DNA from: Sclerodactyla briareus
Taxonomy: Eukaryota > Echinodermata > Holothuroidea > Dendrochirotida > Sclerodactylidae
Assembly: GCA_026419785.1 (NCBI GenBank)
Contig: JAODTK010005287.1
Coordinates: 112,001 to 176,000, forward strand
Direction of reading: 5' to 3'
DNA length: 64,000 nt
The position numbers and the translations under genes were made by a program. This document shows positions 35,669 to 47,690 of this stretch, in pieces; positions within the stretch are counted from its first letter, which is position 1, and every line of letters begins with the position of its first letter. The notes under the pieces were generated by a model. It worked only from the letters and a program-made list of their open reading frames with translations, was not told where the DNA came from and did no database searches.

Positions 35669-36384
35669 CTACATTCGAGCAAAAATTATTTTTAGTTGGT
35701 AGGTGGAAGATGTAAATTTTGGGGTCCCCCGGCTCCCAACTTAGTTACTGACAGCATATTGTTATAAAAGTTCGTTTTGGTAAAAATTACAGAAGCTCTT
35801 CATACTTGAACATGATAGACAACGAACACAAGAGGTGGAGTATTCTGAGGTCAAGCATGTGATGCCTTTGTAATTCCTTGGCATGTACATCTCCAGTGAT
35901 CTGACACAATTACCTTCACGGAAATCCTCACCTGGCACCAATGTGCTGTATGTCATATTTCATTACAGATGGAGTGACCACAGACCATATCATTAACTAC
36001 ATTTAGTCACTGATGACAATCACCAAGTTATGATCATCCAAGATAATCTGCAAGAGGAAGTAATTGACTCCCCCAAATTCCCTCAGGTAAAAATATCTCC
36101 TAGATCACTAATGAACCCATCTCTCAGAACACACCATTTGCTCAGTGTTGGAACAATGCACTGGCCACCCTCCACCCCTCAATCAGGTTTTAGAAATATA
36201 ATGTTTCTCACCGGAGGAAATGCATTTTTGCATTTCCTTCTCACAATTACTCACCATGCATATATAGCTTGTTTATGTCCCTATGACTATTGTAGGGATC
36301 GTCGATGACCCATCTGTCGATATGTTGCCCCAGTTTGGTTACATGGTTTATTGGAAGAAAGCATCAATAGTCAGTCATTGAAGC

Positions 36385-36750
36385 CAGTACTACTCCAAAC
36401 GAATTCATGATAACACTGACCGCGTATGATAGTATCCAACCATTTATGTAACGCATTTTGTAGTTCTTAAACATTTTTACATAACAGCTCCATATGCTCC
36501 TTTAATGATCATTGACCTTTTATCATCTGGTAGCATTAGTCCATGATAACATTGAGCAAGTATGATTATCTAATTCACAACCTAATCTTAGGAGGAGGAA
36601 ATTATTAGCGTTTTGCAGTTTTTAACATGATAGTTCATTGTTCCCTTTTTAGACATTCTCCCCCTGAATTCTTGAACAGCCCCATCAGGTACCACTAGTC
36701 CATAAAACACTGACCAAGTATGATGGTAGTCCAACCTTATCTGTCGAAAA
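36385..36750. repeat. Tandem array, about 150-bp monomers x3
   Basis: CATGATAACACTGACCGCGTATGAT recurs in diverged form at 36,407, 36,542 and 36,702. Shared GCATTTTGTAG and TCCTTTAATGATCATTGACC segments also repeat. Confidence 0.75.
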
Positions 36751-38014
36751 CGAAGCATTTTGTGGGGGAGTTTTCCACATAATGGCCATTTAATCTGCTC
36801 GGTCCCTTCATTATCAATCAATTGACAAAGACCTACAGACAGACAGACAGAAGATGGATAGGTTGAAAAAGGAGAAACACAATCCTCAATCAACATAGCT
36901 GTTTTGAGCTAATAGGGCTAGCCACCCTATGTACTTCTCACATGAACTTAGGTCATAGGTGGCAATCAGTCAATTTATGTGATCATGTATAATCGAGAGC
37001 TTCTTGCATCATCAATAAAAGAGTGGTCACTGTAGTTTGGCCAAGTTACTCAAGCAAATCCTCATAAGTTATCCTAGTGAAGTCAGATCAGGGGAAAAGA
37101 TATTGAAAACAGCCTCCCTTCTCTCAAATCAATGTATTGAGCCGACCAAGAAGCAAGACACAAAAAACTATGGATGATAGTTTCACCCAGCCTATAAGTA
37201 CTATGACTTTTTACAATTTCATTGCATCTCAATGATAGTTTGGAAGGAATCAGGTACTGAACTAACAGCTTCTTCCTAGGAGCTGTTGATATGTTCAACT
37301 CTCAACATTCTTATCTGTTGTAAGTTCATATTATGGTTCCACTTGATCCATTTTGTTTGTTTTACTGTTTTGCTCTTCTCGTAATTTTATGGTCGAATGT
37401 TGTTATTATTATTTTGTACTGGTTTTTACTGTTTAATGGAGCTTTTGGAAGACTACAAATACCAATGTTTCCTGTTTGTATTGTAGCAACAGCTGAATGA
37501 GTATTCTATTACTACTATCCCCCTTTTACTACACAACCTACGAAGCCTATTTATAGTTTTGGTATTGGATTAACAACTTTTCCAAAGAAGATGCCTTACC
37601 CTTCAGCATGTGCTGTAACAATGTAGTTTCCAGGAACTAGAAGACGCCATAGTCGCCAAGACAAATGTAGTCACATTTTTGTCGATATTGGCCCCTGGAT
37701 AACAGCATCCTTGATCCCTGTATTGGTTATGGTATTTTTAACAAAGCCTTTAATTCCAGTGTGAACCGTGGAGAAAAAAAAACATTTAACAACATATGTG
37801 ATCAACCTCATTCGGAGTAACTTGTGAGAATAACAAACTTGATTCCCCCCCCTTTTTTTTTTTTCCTTTTTGTTTTTTTTCCCCTTTTTTTCGAATCGAC
37901 CCTATTCACGGCCCAGCAAGAGTACAGACCTGGATACTCCACCTTATTGTTAGCTGTGAATTCCTCACCAGGCACACGGACCAAGGCAATGCCTCTTTAG
38001 TGGTACCTCCACAT
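36751..38014. other. Unannotated AT-rich sequence
   Basis: Contains a C/T-rich tract at 37,846-37,890 and a short GACA repeat at 36,838-36,849. No exon recognised. Confidence 0.4.
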
Positions 38015-38200
38015 TGGGATGGGGTTAACACACACCGACGGCAACTTGCAAATTGCCTACCCTTCGTTTGGCCTGCCTCCAATTCTTGTGCTCATAGCGC
38101 CCAGCGAGAAGGCAACAGAGTCCCTTTGGTATGACCCGACCGGGAATCGAAACCCGGTCTCCGGGCGGAAGCCCGCTCTAACCAATTGTTTTCATCACAC
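38015..38200 (-). repeat. tRNA-derived SINE copy (better preserved)
   Basis: On the minus strand the head reads TTGGTTAGAGCGGGCTTCCGCCC (A-box and anticodon-arm-like), then GAGACCGGGTTTCGATTCC (B-box and T-arm-like) and GGTCGGGTCA. The body matches 4,030-4,200. It lacks a clean 5' acceptor stem, so it is a SINE rather than a tRNA gene. Confidence 0.65.
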
Positions 38201-39249
38201 TCTGTGTCTGATAACAAAAATAATGAGCAGACTTCACTTCTTGACAAACATTCTTAACCTAAAAATTCTGGTTGACTAGCTGGTCATCAACTGGCACTGT
38301 CAAGTGAAATACTTTCGTTTCTGTTGAACTGAAGAAACGTAGACGTTTTACTAGTATGTTCCAGGTTTTTGCAACAGTATATGTCTAGGGCCCATAAATT
38401 GCAATTATTTGCCAATAGGGAGGGTGAGGATATTAATGAGAGCGCACTTCCCTTGGGTCCCAATCTCAACCCTCTCTTCTAGATAAATCTCTCGGTAAGC
38501 CACTTCTTCTACTATCACAATAATTGGTTGTTATGGCCACAAGCTTGGAGAGCTCGGGAGATGAGAGTGTGACGGTCATCGATATGTATGTACAGTACCT
38601 TCAAAGGCTGTCATGGATCAATATTTTGAAATTATTTTAAAGTTGGAAACAAAGGTACAAGAATTATTTCAATTGAGTATAATATTTGGCTCGAAGTTCA
38701 CTAATTAGCTTTGGAACATATGTTCGTGAATTGATTTTCTGGTAGAACTCAGGATTGGCCTCGATTCCGAAAAGAAGAACTGCTCGATTGCACAATATTT
38801 TAAATGTTCGTATTTGACAGAAAAATCACACACACCTTCGTGTATTCAACGTATATCCGACTTCAGTAGTCAATTACTTAGTGTGTTTCCCCTAGATACC
38901 TCTTGACTCTGGCTACATGGGTCAACTAAATTTCATGTATCGGTACCTGCGTTGATTAAGATATTCATCCATGACCACCTTTAATCTAATGACATCCGAA
39001 TACTGAAGCTGGTTCGTTATCTTGCCTTTTCAGTTACATACATGATTTTACAAGCAGGCCTGCGATGTTGACTCTGCTCGTCCTGGATCAGTTACTGTTA
39101 CTTTGTCTAGACCTGCACCATTAGGGATGGATGATGATTAAAATAGCAATTTCCAAGGAATTCTCGTGCTAGAATTGCACATTAAAAAAATTGCGATTTT
39201 ACTAACTTGAGTGTAGCAGAAAAACAACATATGAGTCATAGCTGAATGG
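38201..39249. other. Unannotated sequence
   Basis: No exon, repeat unit or RNA gene recognised. Confidence 0.45.
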
Positions 39250-39452
39250 GGTTTCCAGTGTGTGCTGCTTTCTCTTTCCACCAGTTTGAGTTAGGAATAT
39301 AGCTCAAGGCATATGGTGCACAGTAACTTTGAGTGTGATACTGATGAGTAATAGCCGATGAGGTCGCCAGTTGTGCTGCTTTCTCTTTCCACCAGTTTGA
39401 GTTGGGAATATAGCTTAAGGCATATGGTGCACAGTTACTTTGAGTTGTGATC
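39250..39452 (-). repeat. Tandem duplication, 115-bp unit, frame kept
   Basis: GTGCTGCTTTCTCTTTCCACC through GCATATGGTGCACAGT occurs twice (39,258 and 39,373) with few differences. On the minus strand both copies encode the same CAPYALSYIPNSNWWKEKAA peptide within one 72-codon frame. Whether it is coding is unknown. Confidence 0.7.
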
Positions 39453-41847
39453 AAGGGCGGCGATCATGGGGGGGATGGGGGGATGGGGGGGATGGCATCC
39501 CCCCAATATCTGTTTGAGGGGTTGCATACTCATTTTTGTCCCCCCAATATTTGAGCTTGACTACTATTTCGCTGACCCCTGTATCCGACATATCCATCAC
39601 AACCGGTTTAAAAAACATGCATAACGTCCCTCCATGAATCAATTGAAGTGAATTCTGCTACTTCATATCCGAAATATTTGCGTGCTTTGCGCGCGGGTAT
39701 CTTATATACCAGTAGTGTTCCGACATATGATGTGCCTTGTACAGACTATTATGTTCCTCACGAAAAATGCCTGAAATTTACTCCGGATTGTTCTTAATTA
39801 TCAATGGAAGAAGGGTTCTCCTTCAATCCATATCGTGTGCCAAGATTGGGCTGGATCTGTTGATTTTTTTAATTTTATTCATGGGTGCGACCATTCGTTG
39901 AGAGTTCGGTTCAATACTCTCACTATGAGGGCACACGATGGGGCATCGAAAATGCGGCCAGGGAACGCCACAAAAATTGTGTTGTCAAGAAGAAATGATT
40001 CAAAATTCAAGTGGAGAAAAGGCTAAGCCCAGATATTGCCTGAATTTTCGATGACAAAAAAGGGACAAATTTGCCTTGTATACACTAAACAGACCTTCTT
40101 TTGACCTGAAAACACAATCAACCTCTTTTTGATTATTACTAACCCATTTAGCCTCCGGTCCGTTTCCTCCTCCCTGTCCCTCGACCACGCACGATTTGGA
40201 ACTGCAGTAGCCTGGCTATCAGACTGCTTGGATTTTCACAACGCATGTTTTTCTCTCTCCCACTAACTGCACTGCGCACGTTCCCGGCTCTTTCGGGCAT
40301 GACGTCATTCATGGTTGGGACAGTAGAGCTAAAGCTAGCTAAATGTTCCAATTTTTGGGTGAGATCCTGTTTTTCCTATATGGAGCACAAATGGTTGGAT
40401 ATTCTGGCCAAAAAGTCAGGGGCAAGCGGTGAGACCGAATTCTGACAAACTGTAAAATGTTCCATCCACCGATAACAGAAATTTGTGATCACAAAATGCT
40501 CAGATTTGAAGCTTGGTACATGCAGTCCAAAACGCCCGGGGAGTTCGATTTACTGGCCATCTGTGGGCCAACAAATTTCCTTTTGCGCCCCACACAAACC
40601 TATGATGGCGCTCTCCGCTTAGATAGTGTCCCCGCGCGCCCCTGAAAAATGTCTCCCCCCCCCCCAAGTCTGAAAAGTCTGGTGCCACCATTGCTATTTG
40701 CAAATTTGAATTAGAGTTTTAAGCAATCAATTTATGGGGGGGCCACTTGTTAAAAGTTGGTGCAATGCCGCTGTGCACTACTAAGCTAATAAGAAAGCCA
40801 TCGAATATTCGGCCAGACCCTGTGGTCCGCAAATAGGATAAAAAATGGGGGCCTTGTTGAGCCCCATGCCAACTGGTTAAGTGGGATTGCATTTATTCCC
40901 AGGCATGAGAGGCAGGTTCATCCTCATTAGGGTATCACAGCACTGGAATATTTTCAACAGATAGTAGCAATGTTGTGATGTCAAATCAAAATACTATGCC
41001 TCCTGAATCATGATCATACTAGTCACCTGCTTACATGATATGTCAATTAATTTCTTTAGTAAGGTATTTGCACTGGAACATTTCAACATAGTACAGTAGT
41101 TCCAAAGTGATCTGAAATCACTATGCAGCACTACATATAAACCTTGCTATTAATGTTAAAGTTCTATTCAGCCTGCATTTTTTGTCCTCCTTTCCAGCCA
41201 CGAAGCTACCCATACTGTATAATCTATGTTTGGACTGATATGAAAGCTATAATTGAAAAAAAATCTGTTGAACGATTGTATTAGTTTAAAAATTCCTAAT
41301 TTTGTAGAATAGATCTCAGTGGCCAAATGGTTATATTTGTCACAGCTGACCGGCTTTTTTTTTAATTCACGAACCAATCACCATTTTTCAAAATAGAAAT
41401 GATTTGAGTGTGGTATTTTGACTGAAGCTCATTTTGTAGATGAGATATAAAATAATAGCATTCATTTTCAATATCATTGACGCTAATTTTCTCGTATGTA
41501 TTGCACAGGCTGAATTAAGCTTTCATCAATTCTTCGCACAGCATCTGCACCAGTAGTTTTTAGGAGAGTAGAGTACATTCTCAGCTCCATAGTGTTTGCC
41601 AACCATTTACCGTGCTAGTTTAATACCTGCTCACTATATAAACGATGCTTGATAGAGATTGACTACTTCAGTACCCAAACATTTCTAACACAGTAGCCCC
41701 TATAGTGCTCACAAATCCACTACCATGCTCGGCTCCACTAATATTGTAATTCTCTCCTCTCACAAGGTCTCTGCCCCGAAACATAATAAACAGAGTACAG
41801 TACGTACATAGCTCCATAGACATCTCAGATCAGCTACTATACTTTAC
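39453..41847. other. Unannotated, probable intron or intergenic
   Basis: The region starts with a G-rich hairpin-like patch (39,466-39,510; GGGGGATGGCATCCCCCC). It lies downstream of the last recognised exon of the carboxypeptidase gene. The exon expected next, with VHxGVKG of the transthyretin-like domain, was not found. Confidence 0.4.
40590..40700 (+). repeat. Interspersed element R2 (GATGGCGCTCCGCTTAGATAGT family)
   Basis: ATGATGGCGCTCTCCGCTTAGATAGT is followed by a C-run and AAAGTCTGGTGCCACCATTGC. The same order recurs at 60.2, 61.0 and 63.2 kb. Confidence 0.6.
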
Positions 41848-44586
41848 CTGTTGAATATAGGCAATCAGAGCCTGTTTGTTGTTCATCCATTCCATTTCCA
41901 GGGCAGTGTGTCTAGGATACTTGCAGCAGGATAACTCTACAGTAATCTCAAACAATTACTGTGTAGGTAATTGTAATCTTGCATCCCACCTGCAGAAGAA
42001 AAAACGTAATTGACAAATAATGAAAATTGAAAACATACAGACATACTAGATTTACTACTACTGATTTTTGTGGCGATCCGACAAACTTCCAAAACTTGCA
42101 GAAAAGTTATTGGGATGGAAATTAGGCACAATGAATTACAAGTAACCTTGAGTTGATGTTTGGATTCCTCATGACTGAAGGTAGGTCATATCCACCAAGT
42201 GTCATGGGAAACTTCCAAATTTTGCTTGAGTTATGCAGATTAGACCACTTATTGACATTTGTGATGTGAATGCTGGAGATCACCTACCCAATTTTTAGTC
42301 GCAAACCAACCACACCATCATAGAGCTCTCCTAGTCTCCCAGTGTGTTGAATGTGCTAATGAACTCAAACAATAAAATAGGTCGATCAGCCCACTTTATT
42401 GCTCATCAGTGGCTTTCTGCCCAACATCTGATCAGATTGTGTACACCAAACGCCAATACCATAAACAAAATTCCATCAAACCGGTTCTACCGGAGTTAAA
42501 AAAATTACTATGGGGAAAAAACGCACGGGTAAATACATACATGTTAACACTGTGACAAGGAAACGAGTATTGGTTATGAGCACAAGCTCAAGGATACACG
42601 GTACTCGCAACATCCCATAGGTCTGATGCAGTGATAGAAGCGCAAGTATGGGAGTCCCTGCATAGAGGATCAGTGCACTGCCGCCTAAAATTTCGGGTCC
42701 AGTCAGCACGCAAATCATTAGAACAATAGCACTGTTTAATACATGGGGAAATGTGTCATATTTTCCTGTTTTTTGGACCATTCAGAAAGACCTAAATATA
42801 AACTTTGGGGTCCAAACTGCTCATAAAGTCGTCTATGACCCCAAGACCCCTTGGAGCCTATCCCTGCCTGGCGTGTGTGAGCACAGGTTTGTTTACAGGT
42901 GCAGAATTTTGGTACCTGGAATAAATACGCGTTTCACTGTATGAGTATTCTACCTGATAGTCCCCCAGAACCCAACTCCGGACCCCTCGTTCTTGTCGAA
43001 TGTCACCATAGCAACATGGCATAGGAACAATTCCGTGGGACTAATGTGGGAGGAATTATTATCCAAAATGGGCGATTACAAGTGAGCAATGGCCAAATAA
43101 AGGATTTACTGCTGAATATGGCTGGGAAGTCTCGAGAAATTTCACCAAATTATGACATCGACTCCACTCCAGCCACATATTATCACAGATATAGACTTGG
43201 CTGGGCTTGGCTACCTATAGCGTGGCTCAAACCGAGTTGAAAGGTTGCGTGTGTTGAGTGTCCAGCATGTAGGGCTGGTTCTAGGATGGGATGTAATGAT
43301 GTGAGGGCCTAGGAAATCTGGAAATCTTTGTTTGATTTCTTAATATTGGAAAGTCGGTTGATCCATACTGAGATACTTTACACACTATCCGTGCCCTTTG
43401 GGTGGCATCCCTGTAGCTGTGTCATGTTGTCAGGTGTGTTATTAAGACCCCTTTAAAAAAATTGGACAAATTACCTTATGTGTCCATAACTACAGGGGAC
43501 CAGTATACTGTACTGCTGAACAAGTGAGTTCGGGGCCAAGTAACTTTTTGGGGGCATGCACGGGCAGGGGGCAGTCCGGAGGAGAAGTGTTGTGTTCTCG
43601 ACATAACCCATAGTTGATGAATCATGCAAGTACTCACCAGGTACGTCATACCAACGACAACCATGGTTATACCAGCGGGAATACAAACCTGCTCGGAATT
43701 TGGCATTCGTGGCCATCACCCCATTGTAAGCATGGTTCTTTGCATAGGTCAACGCCAGCTTCCGGAAGACGTCGTCATCTGGACTTTTGCTGTACTTGCC
43801 ACGATACTTATGGCCAGCAGAATCGTCAAAAGGAAGCTAGCAACTACACTTCCACCATGTAAATTAGCAGACAGGACAAAAGGATTCTTCTTTATCCATT
43901 GCTTAGTGCTTGGGTTTCTGGCTCCGGGATAGTCTCCTCTCTCGAAGTAGCGAATTGGTCTGGAAAGTTTACGATTCAAGTCCACCCCTCTAGCATTGGA
44001 CCTTCCTTTGGTTCCTGAGCATGTGTTTTCTTTGGATTTCTCGAAGCCATCAGGATTCATGGATGGCATGATAAAGATGTTGTTAGAATCAAAGAGGCAA
44101 TTGTATCATTAGCTTTGTACCCGTCCACAGGGACGAATCAAATGAATGAGTATTTCCCTACCCAACAGCCTAGTTACCGTGCATATTGCCAACGTATTTG
44201 AACCAAGGTTCACCCGGCTCAAGACACCAGGATTGTCTGTGATTTGCATGACCCAAAGTTCAGCGACCCAATGAGGACCTACCCACGCTGCTCAGATAGT
44301 GATGTGTGGAAACTTTGCAGCAATTTTATGCAGAAATGAAGTTAATTCCTCATAGTGATGATAGCGATAATTCACAGGTGTGCTTTCACGATTCAGTCTC
44401 ATATGTCTCGCTGATGAGGTACCTCCAACAGTGACGACTGTTACTACTATGGCGAAAAAGGCAAATAGAGCCACTGCTACTATAACCTTTCTTTGAGAGT
44501 TTCACTTGCTTGGACATAGAACTATTCACACCACTCTGACTACTGGTCTCATCCATGATGCAGGTAGGCGTGAATCCACTATGACG
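41848..44586 (-). CDS. M14B metallocarboxypeptidase (carboxypeptidase D/M/E-like), partial
   Basis: A zinc exopeptidase expected to remove C-terminal basic residues in the secretory pathway or at the cell surface. The first exon, 43,638-44,586, has acceptor TTTTTCCAACAG and donor GTGAGT. The start is probably ATG at 44,556: about 24 polar residues, then a hydrophobic stretch ([18 protein letters not shown]) that could be a signal anchor or signal peptide. The catalytic domain then reads [80 protein letters not shown] and WYDVPG. After an intron of about 1.65 kb, exon 41,848-41,989 gives [25 protein letters not shown] and [12 protein letters not shown], followed by donor GTAAAG. Phases match. 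At least seven 1-nt slips break the frame. The zinc-binding Glu of HxxE (44,170-44,172) reads TAG. The rest of the active site is intact: His 43,857-43,859, catalytic Glu 41,935-41,937. Sequencing error seems likelier than a pseudogene. Confidence 0.9.
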
Positions 44587-45129
44587 CTGTTGGAAAAAGG
44601 AAATCAGGAGGAATATGAAACATCTAGTAAAATTCATCGTAAGGATAATTCTTGGAATGTATGATTAGACAATAGGTAATCCCAGAAACTTACCTGGTTT
44701 CCGAGTCTACGAGCCTGAATCGTCACGTCCTATGTCATAACACTATCTGGCCTTAGCTCACGCAACTTGCGCAAAAAAACTGGGACCTAATCTGACTAGA
44801 AAACACACTAATTTTCTACAAAAGAAAGAAATAAGGACACCCAATTCAGGTTAGAGGATATCTTCTTGCGATAGCTGCATTTGACTTCGGTGGTAAATGG
44901 AAAAAGTAGGACACTTTCAATTTTTAGTTCAATGAAACTTTTAAATCTTTAGAACTTTGCCAAGAATGTGGACTCCTAAAGCTCAATTCTGGAGATACTG
45001 AGGACAATGGGGTGGCCAGATTGGAAGAGGTAGAATTCGCCAGAATGGGACTATAGGCTGAATTAGAGGGGGAAGGTTGTGTAAGTATGAGAGGTTGAGG
45101 AGAGAAGTGGACTAGATATGACCACCAGA

Positions 45130-45400
45130 CCACTAGGCCACAATGGTTGAGCCAATGTGGCCTGGTGACCTGACAGTGATGATGCTTGGAATCTGAAGGT
45201 TGTGGGTTTGGACAAGCTTGCTGTCTCTTCTCTGGGCATGAAAAATCAAATTGGCTGCCAAGTAATAGTGAAATTATTGTGGAACACAACTCTATGTGGG
45301 AATGAGTGATACCTGGTGTTCGTACTGGTGAGGGACACTGATAATGTCCAAGCAGCACCCGTCTGGTTATCAGGAGGTAGGATTGAGGTGTATGGTTCAT
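45130..45400 (+). repeat. Possible tRNA-derived SINE
   Basis: GAGCCAATGTGGCCTGGTGACC and GAAGGTTGTGGGTTTGGAC sit at A-box/B-box-like spacing. They are followed by a body ending GGTGAGGGACACTGATAATGTCC. A 158-codon minus-strand frame covering it is best seen as a shadow. Confidence 0.4.
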
Positions 45401-47454
45401 GAGCCCCTGTCACTACTTTCCTTTTCTCTTAGTGGAGCACAACCGCAGGATCGGTACTAACATAATATTGTGGGGAATGGACAATGGTCCACAAATTATT
45501 ACAGAATTTTGACCTTGTTTGTCGATTATGCTGAGAAATCAGGAGAGGAGTAGTCTTTTGAACAATAATGTGTAGCAAATGCTGCATTCTTTTAATGTTC
45601 ACCCCTGCTGATATGTGTTCTTTGACACCAACAGTTTCCAACACAGTGGCCCCAATAGCAACCATATCGAACCTTCCTTATATCATTACAATATCGAGCC
45701 CATAAAAACAACCATAACAAAATACAATATTCCACTCATTTGTGGGTGTAATGCCACCAAATTTTGTTGTTCTCGGTATTCTACTTTCACATAAACAATT
45801 TATTCAAACATTCAAACTCAATTATTAGAAACTCAAATCAAGCATTATTGGGATTTTGCTCAATGATGCATTTCCAGGGAGGCCTCGTCTTCACTGATAT
45901 ATGGTAGGATGGGTTAGGCAATCGGGAACAACAACCTCATTGTGTTTCAAGAGCTATTCTGCAAGTTTTAGGTGAAGAAGATTACCAAGAACAAAATATC
46001 AGGATTTGGTGGCGATACAACAACAAATCGTGCAATATCGTTATTTTCTGGCTTGCTCCATGACTGCCAACATAAAGTACCCTTATGGAATGAGATCCAC
46101 ATGTTGCCTATAGTAGGGGCTATTAATTTTTCCAAGTTCATTATGCTTTACAGTAATTATTATACAATTGAAAGCATGTTATTCACTTTTGTTACTGGAG
46201 TCAGGGCTGGAAAAGATGGGCAATTTGGGAAGCTCCTTGCAGGGAAATCTTACCATCTGGAGGGAAATCTGGCCTATTGGAGGGAATATTGCATTTTCAA
46301 AGGTCATTTCGCAAGGAAATCATCGCCCTCTTGCTGGGATTTTCTTCCTCCTTGCCAGGAAATTTGCATTTATTCCAGCCCTGACTGGAGTGTTGGAGTA
46401 TCAGAGAGTCAGTTCTGGGCACTGATTTCTAAATTTGTGCCAAAAGCTCAGTTTATGGCCTAGTGTGGAATATATCAGGACAAACTTCCCAGTTGTCTCA
46501 CAGTCACGTCACACAGATCCTTCCCCCTCCCAAGACAAGAGTATGACGGGCCAGATCAAAAGGTGGTCATACAAACATGAAAATTAAAGACTGTCAGTGT
46601 CACATAGAATTTGTAACCTGTCAGTTTAAACAAGTACAAGCCAAAGTTCCATCATCATGCGAAAAAGGTCCAGTTGCGTACAGCATACACGATGGGATAT
46701 GGGCATTCAAAAATTACTCACAATGTGGTGGGACGGAAATACCTGTAGGAGAAAGTCAAGTTAATACCTCAAATATAGAAGGGTTTCGATTTTCTCTGGT
46801 TTGTAGTGCAAAAGGCCTTTGGAGAATACATGACTAAGGCACAATAAAATTGCCAAGGATATTATTTATTGGGAATATCTTGCAAATTTCAAATGAAAAC
46901 ATGGAATTTCCATCGCACACAATTTTTGGTATTTCAAGTTTGTTTTCCATGGTAAGGAAAAAATCAAATCCCTTTATTCTCTTCATGAAGGGGTACGAAA
47001 AAGTGAACGAATAGGCCTAATAAGAACAATTTCTGATCTAGTCTCACAGTGATCAAATAATTTTATCCAAATGTCAGAGTCCCAACCCTTTCCCACTAAT
47101 CATCAAAATTGAGCAAAATGGGTGATCAGACAACTGATCATTCCGCCCACCACACAATGTAAGGTGTTAATGGGCACCACAAACTCTTCTATTGTAAATA
47201 GTCCCTTTACGTAGTTTGAACAGATTAATGGTGACATGTTTCCATTAAGGTTGATAAGCATAAGGGATATTTGGTGAAATTAGTGACTATGCTCCATGAA
47301 ACATTTTCTCGTCTCACCACATTCCGTCCCACCACAAAGACCTTTTCACAAGTTAGGCCTTGGGATAGTTTTGATGCATGCCGGAATACTTCAGGGGGAA
47401 GTTTTGTGTTGAGCATATATGGAAAAACTTGTAAATTTTAATTATTTTCTCATT
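45401..47454. other. Unannotated sequence
   Basis: Contains plus-strand open frames of 163 codons (45,972-46,463) and 86 codons (46,577-46,837). Neither shows a recognisable family. In the first, three GGGAAATCT-type repeats (46,235-46,300) make it look non-coding. Confidence 0.35.
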
Positions 47455-47690
47455 CTCTGTGCATACAGATTCTATCAAAAATTAGTAAGAGTATGTTGTC
47501 CCCATTTTACACATTAATTGTGACAAACCTGACTAGAATGGATGTCTTCCCGACAGAAGAAAAATCAATGTTATCCACTAAAATGCCTATATGGTCTCCA
47601 TAGATTGCCCTATTTGCCCTGTGAGCTAGACCACAATGCATGCGAGAGGATTGCCGAAATGTCTATTCATGGATTTGCTGAACGTCGCAT
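47455..47690 (+). repeat. Interspersed repeat family R3, copy 1
   Basis: GAGTATGTTGTCCCCATTTTACA...CTGACT...CCACTAAAATGCCTATATGG...GAGCTAGACCACAATGCATGCGAGAGG matches 57,095-57,320 in the same order. Confidence 0.7.

Noticed and set aside
42476..42781. Hydrophobic 101-codon minus-strand frame resembling a membrane protein
   Set aside because: Lies in the carboxypeptidase intron, with no clear splice sites or family; T-rich DNA readily gives hydrophobic frames.
44924..45400. 158-codon minus-strand frame
   Set aside because: Covers a SINE-like repeat and is Ser/Pro-rich without domain character.
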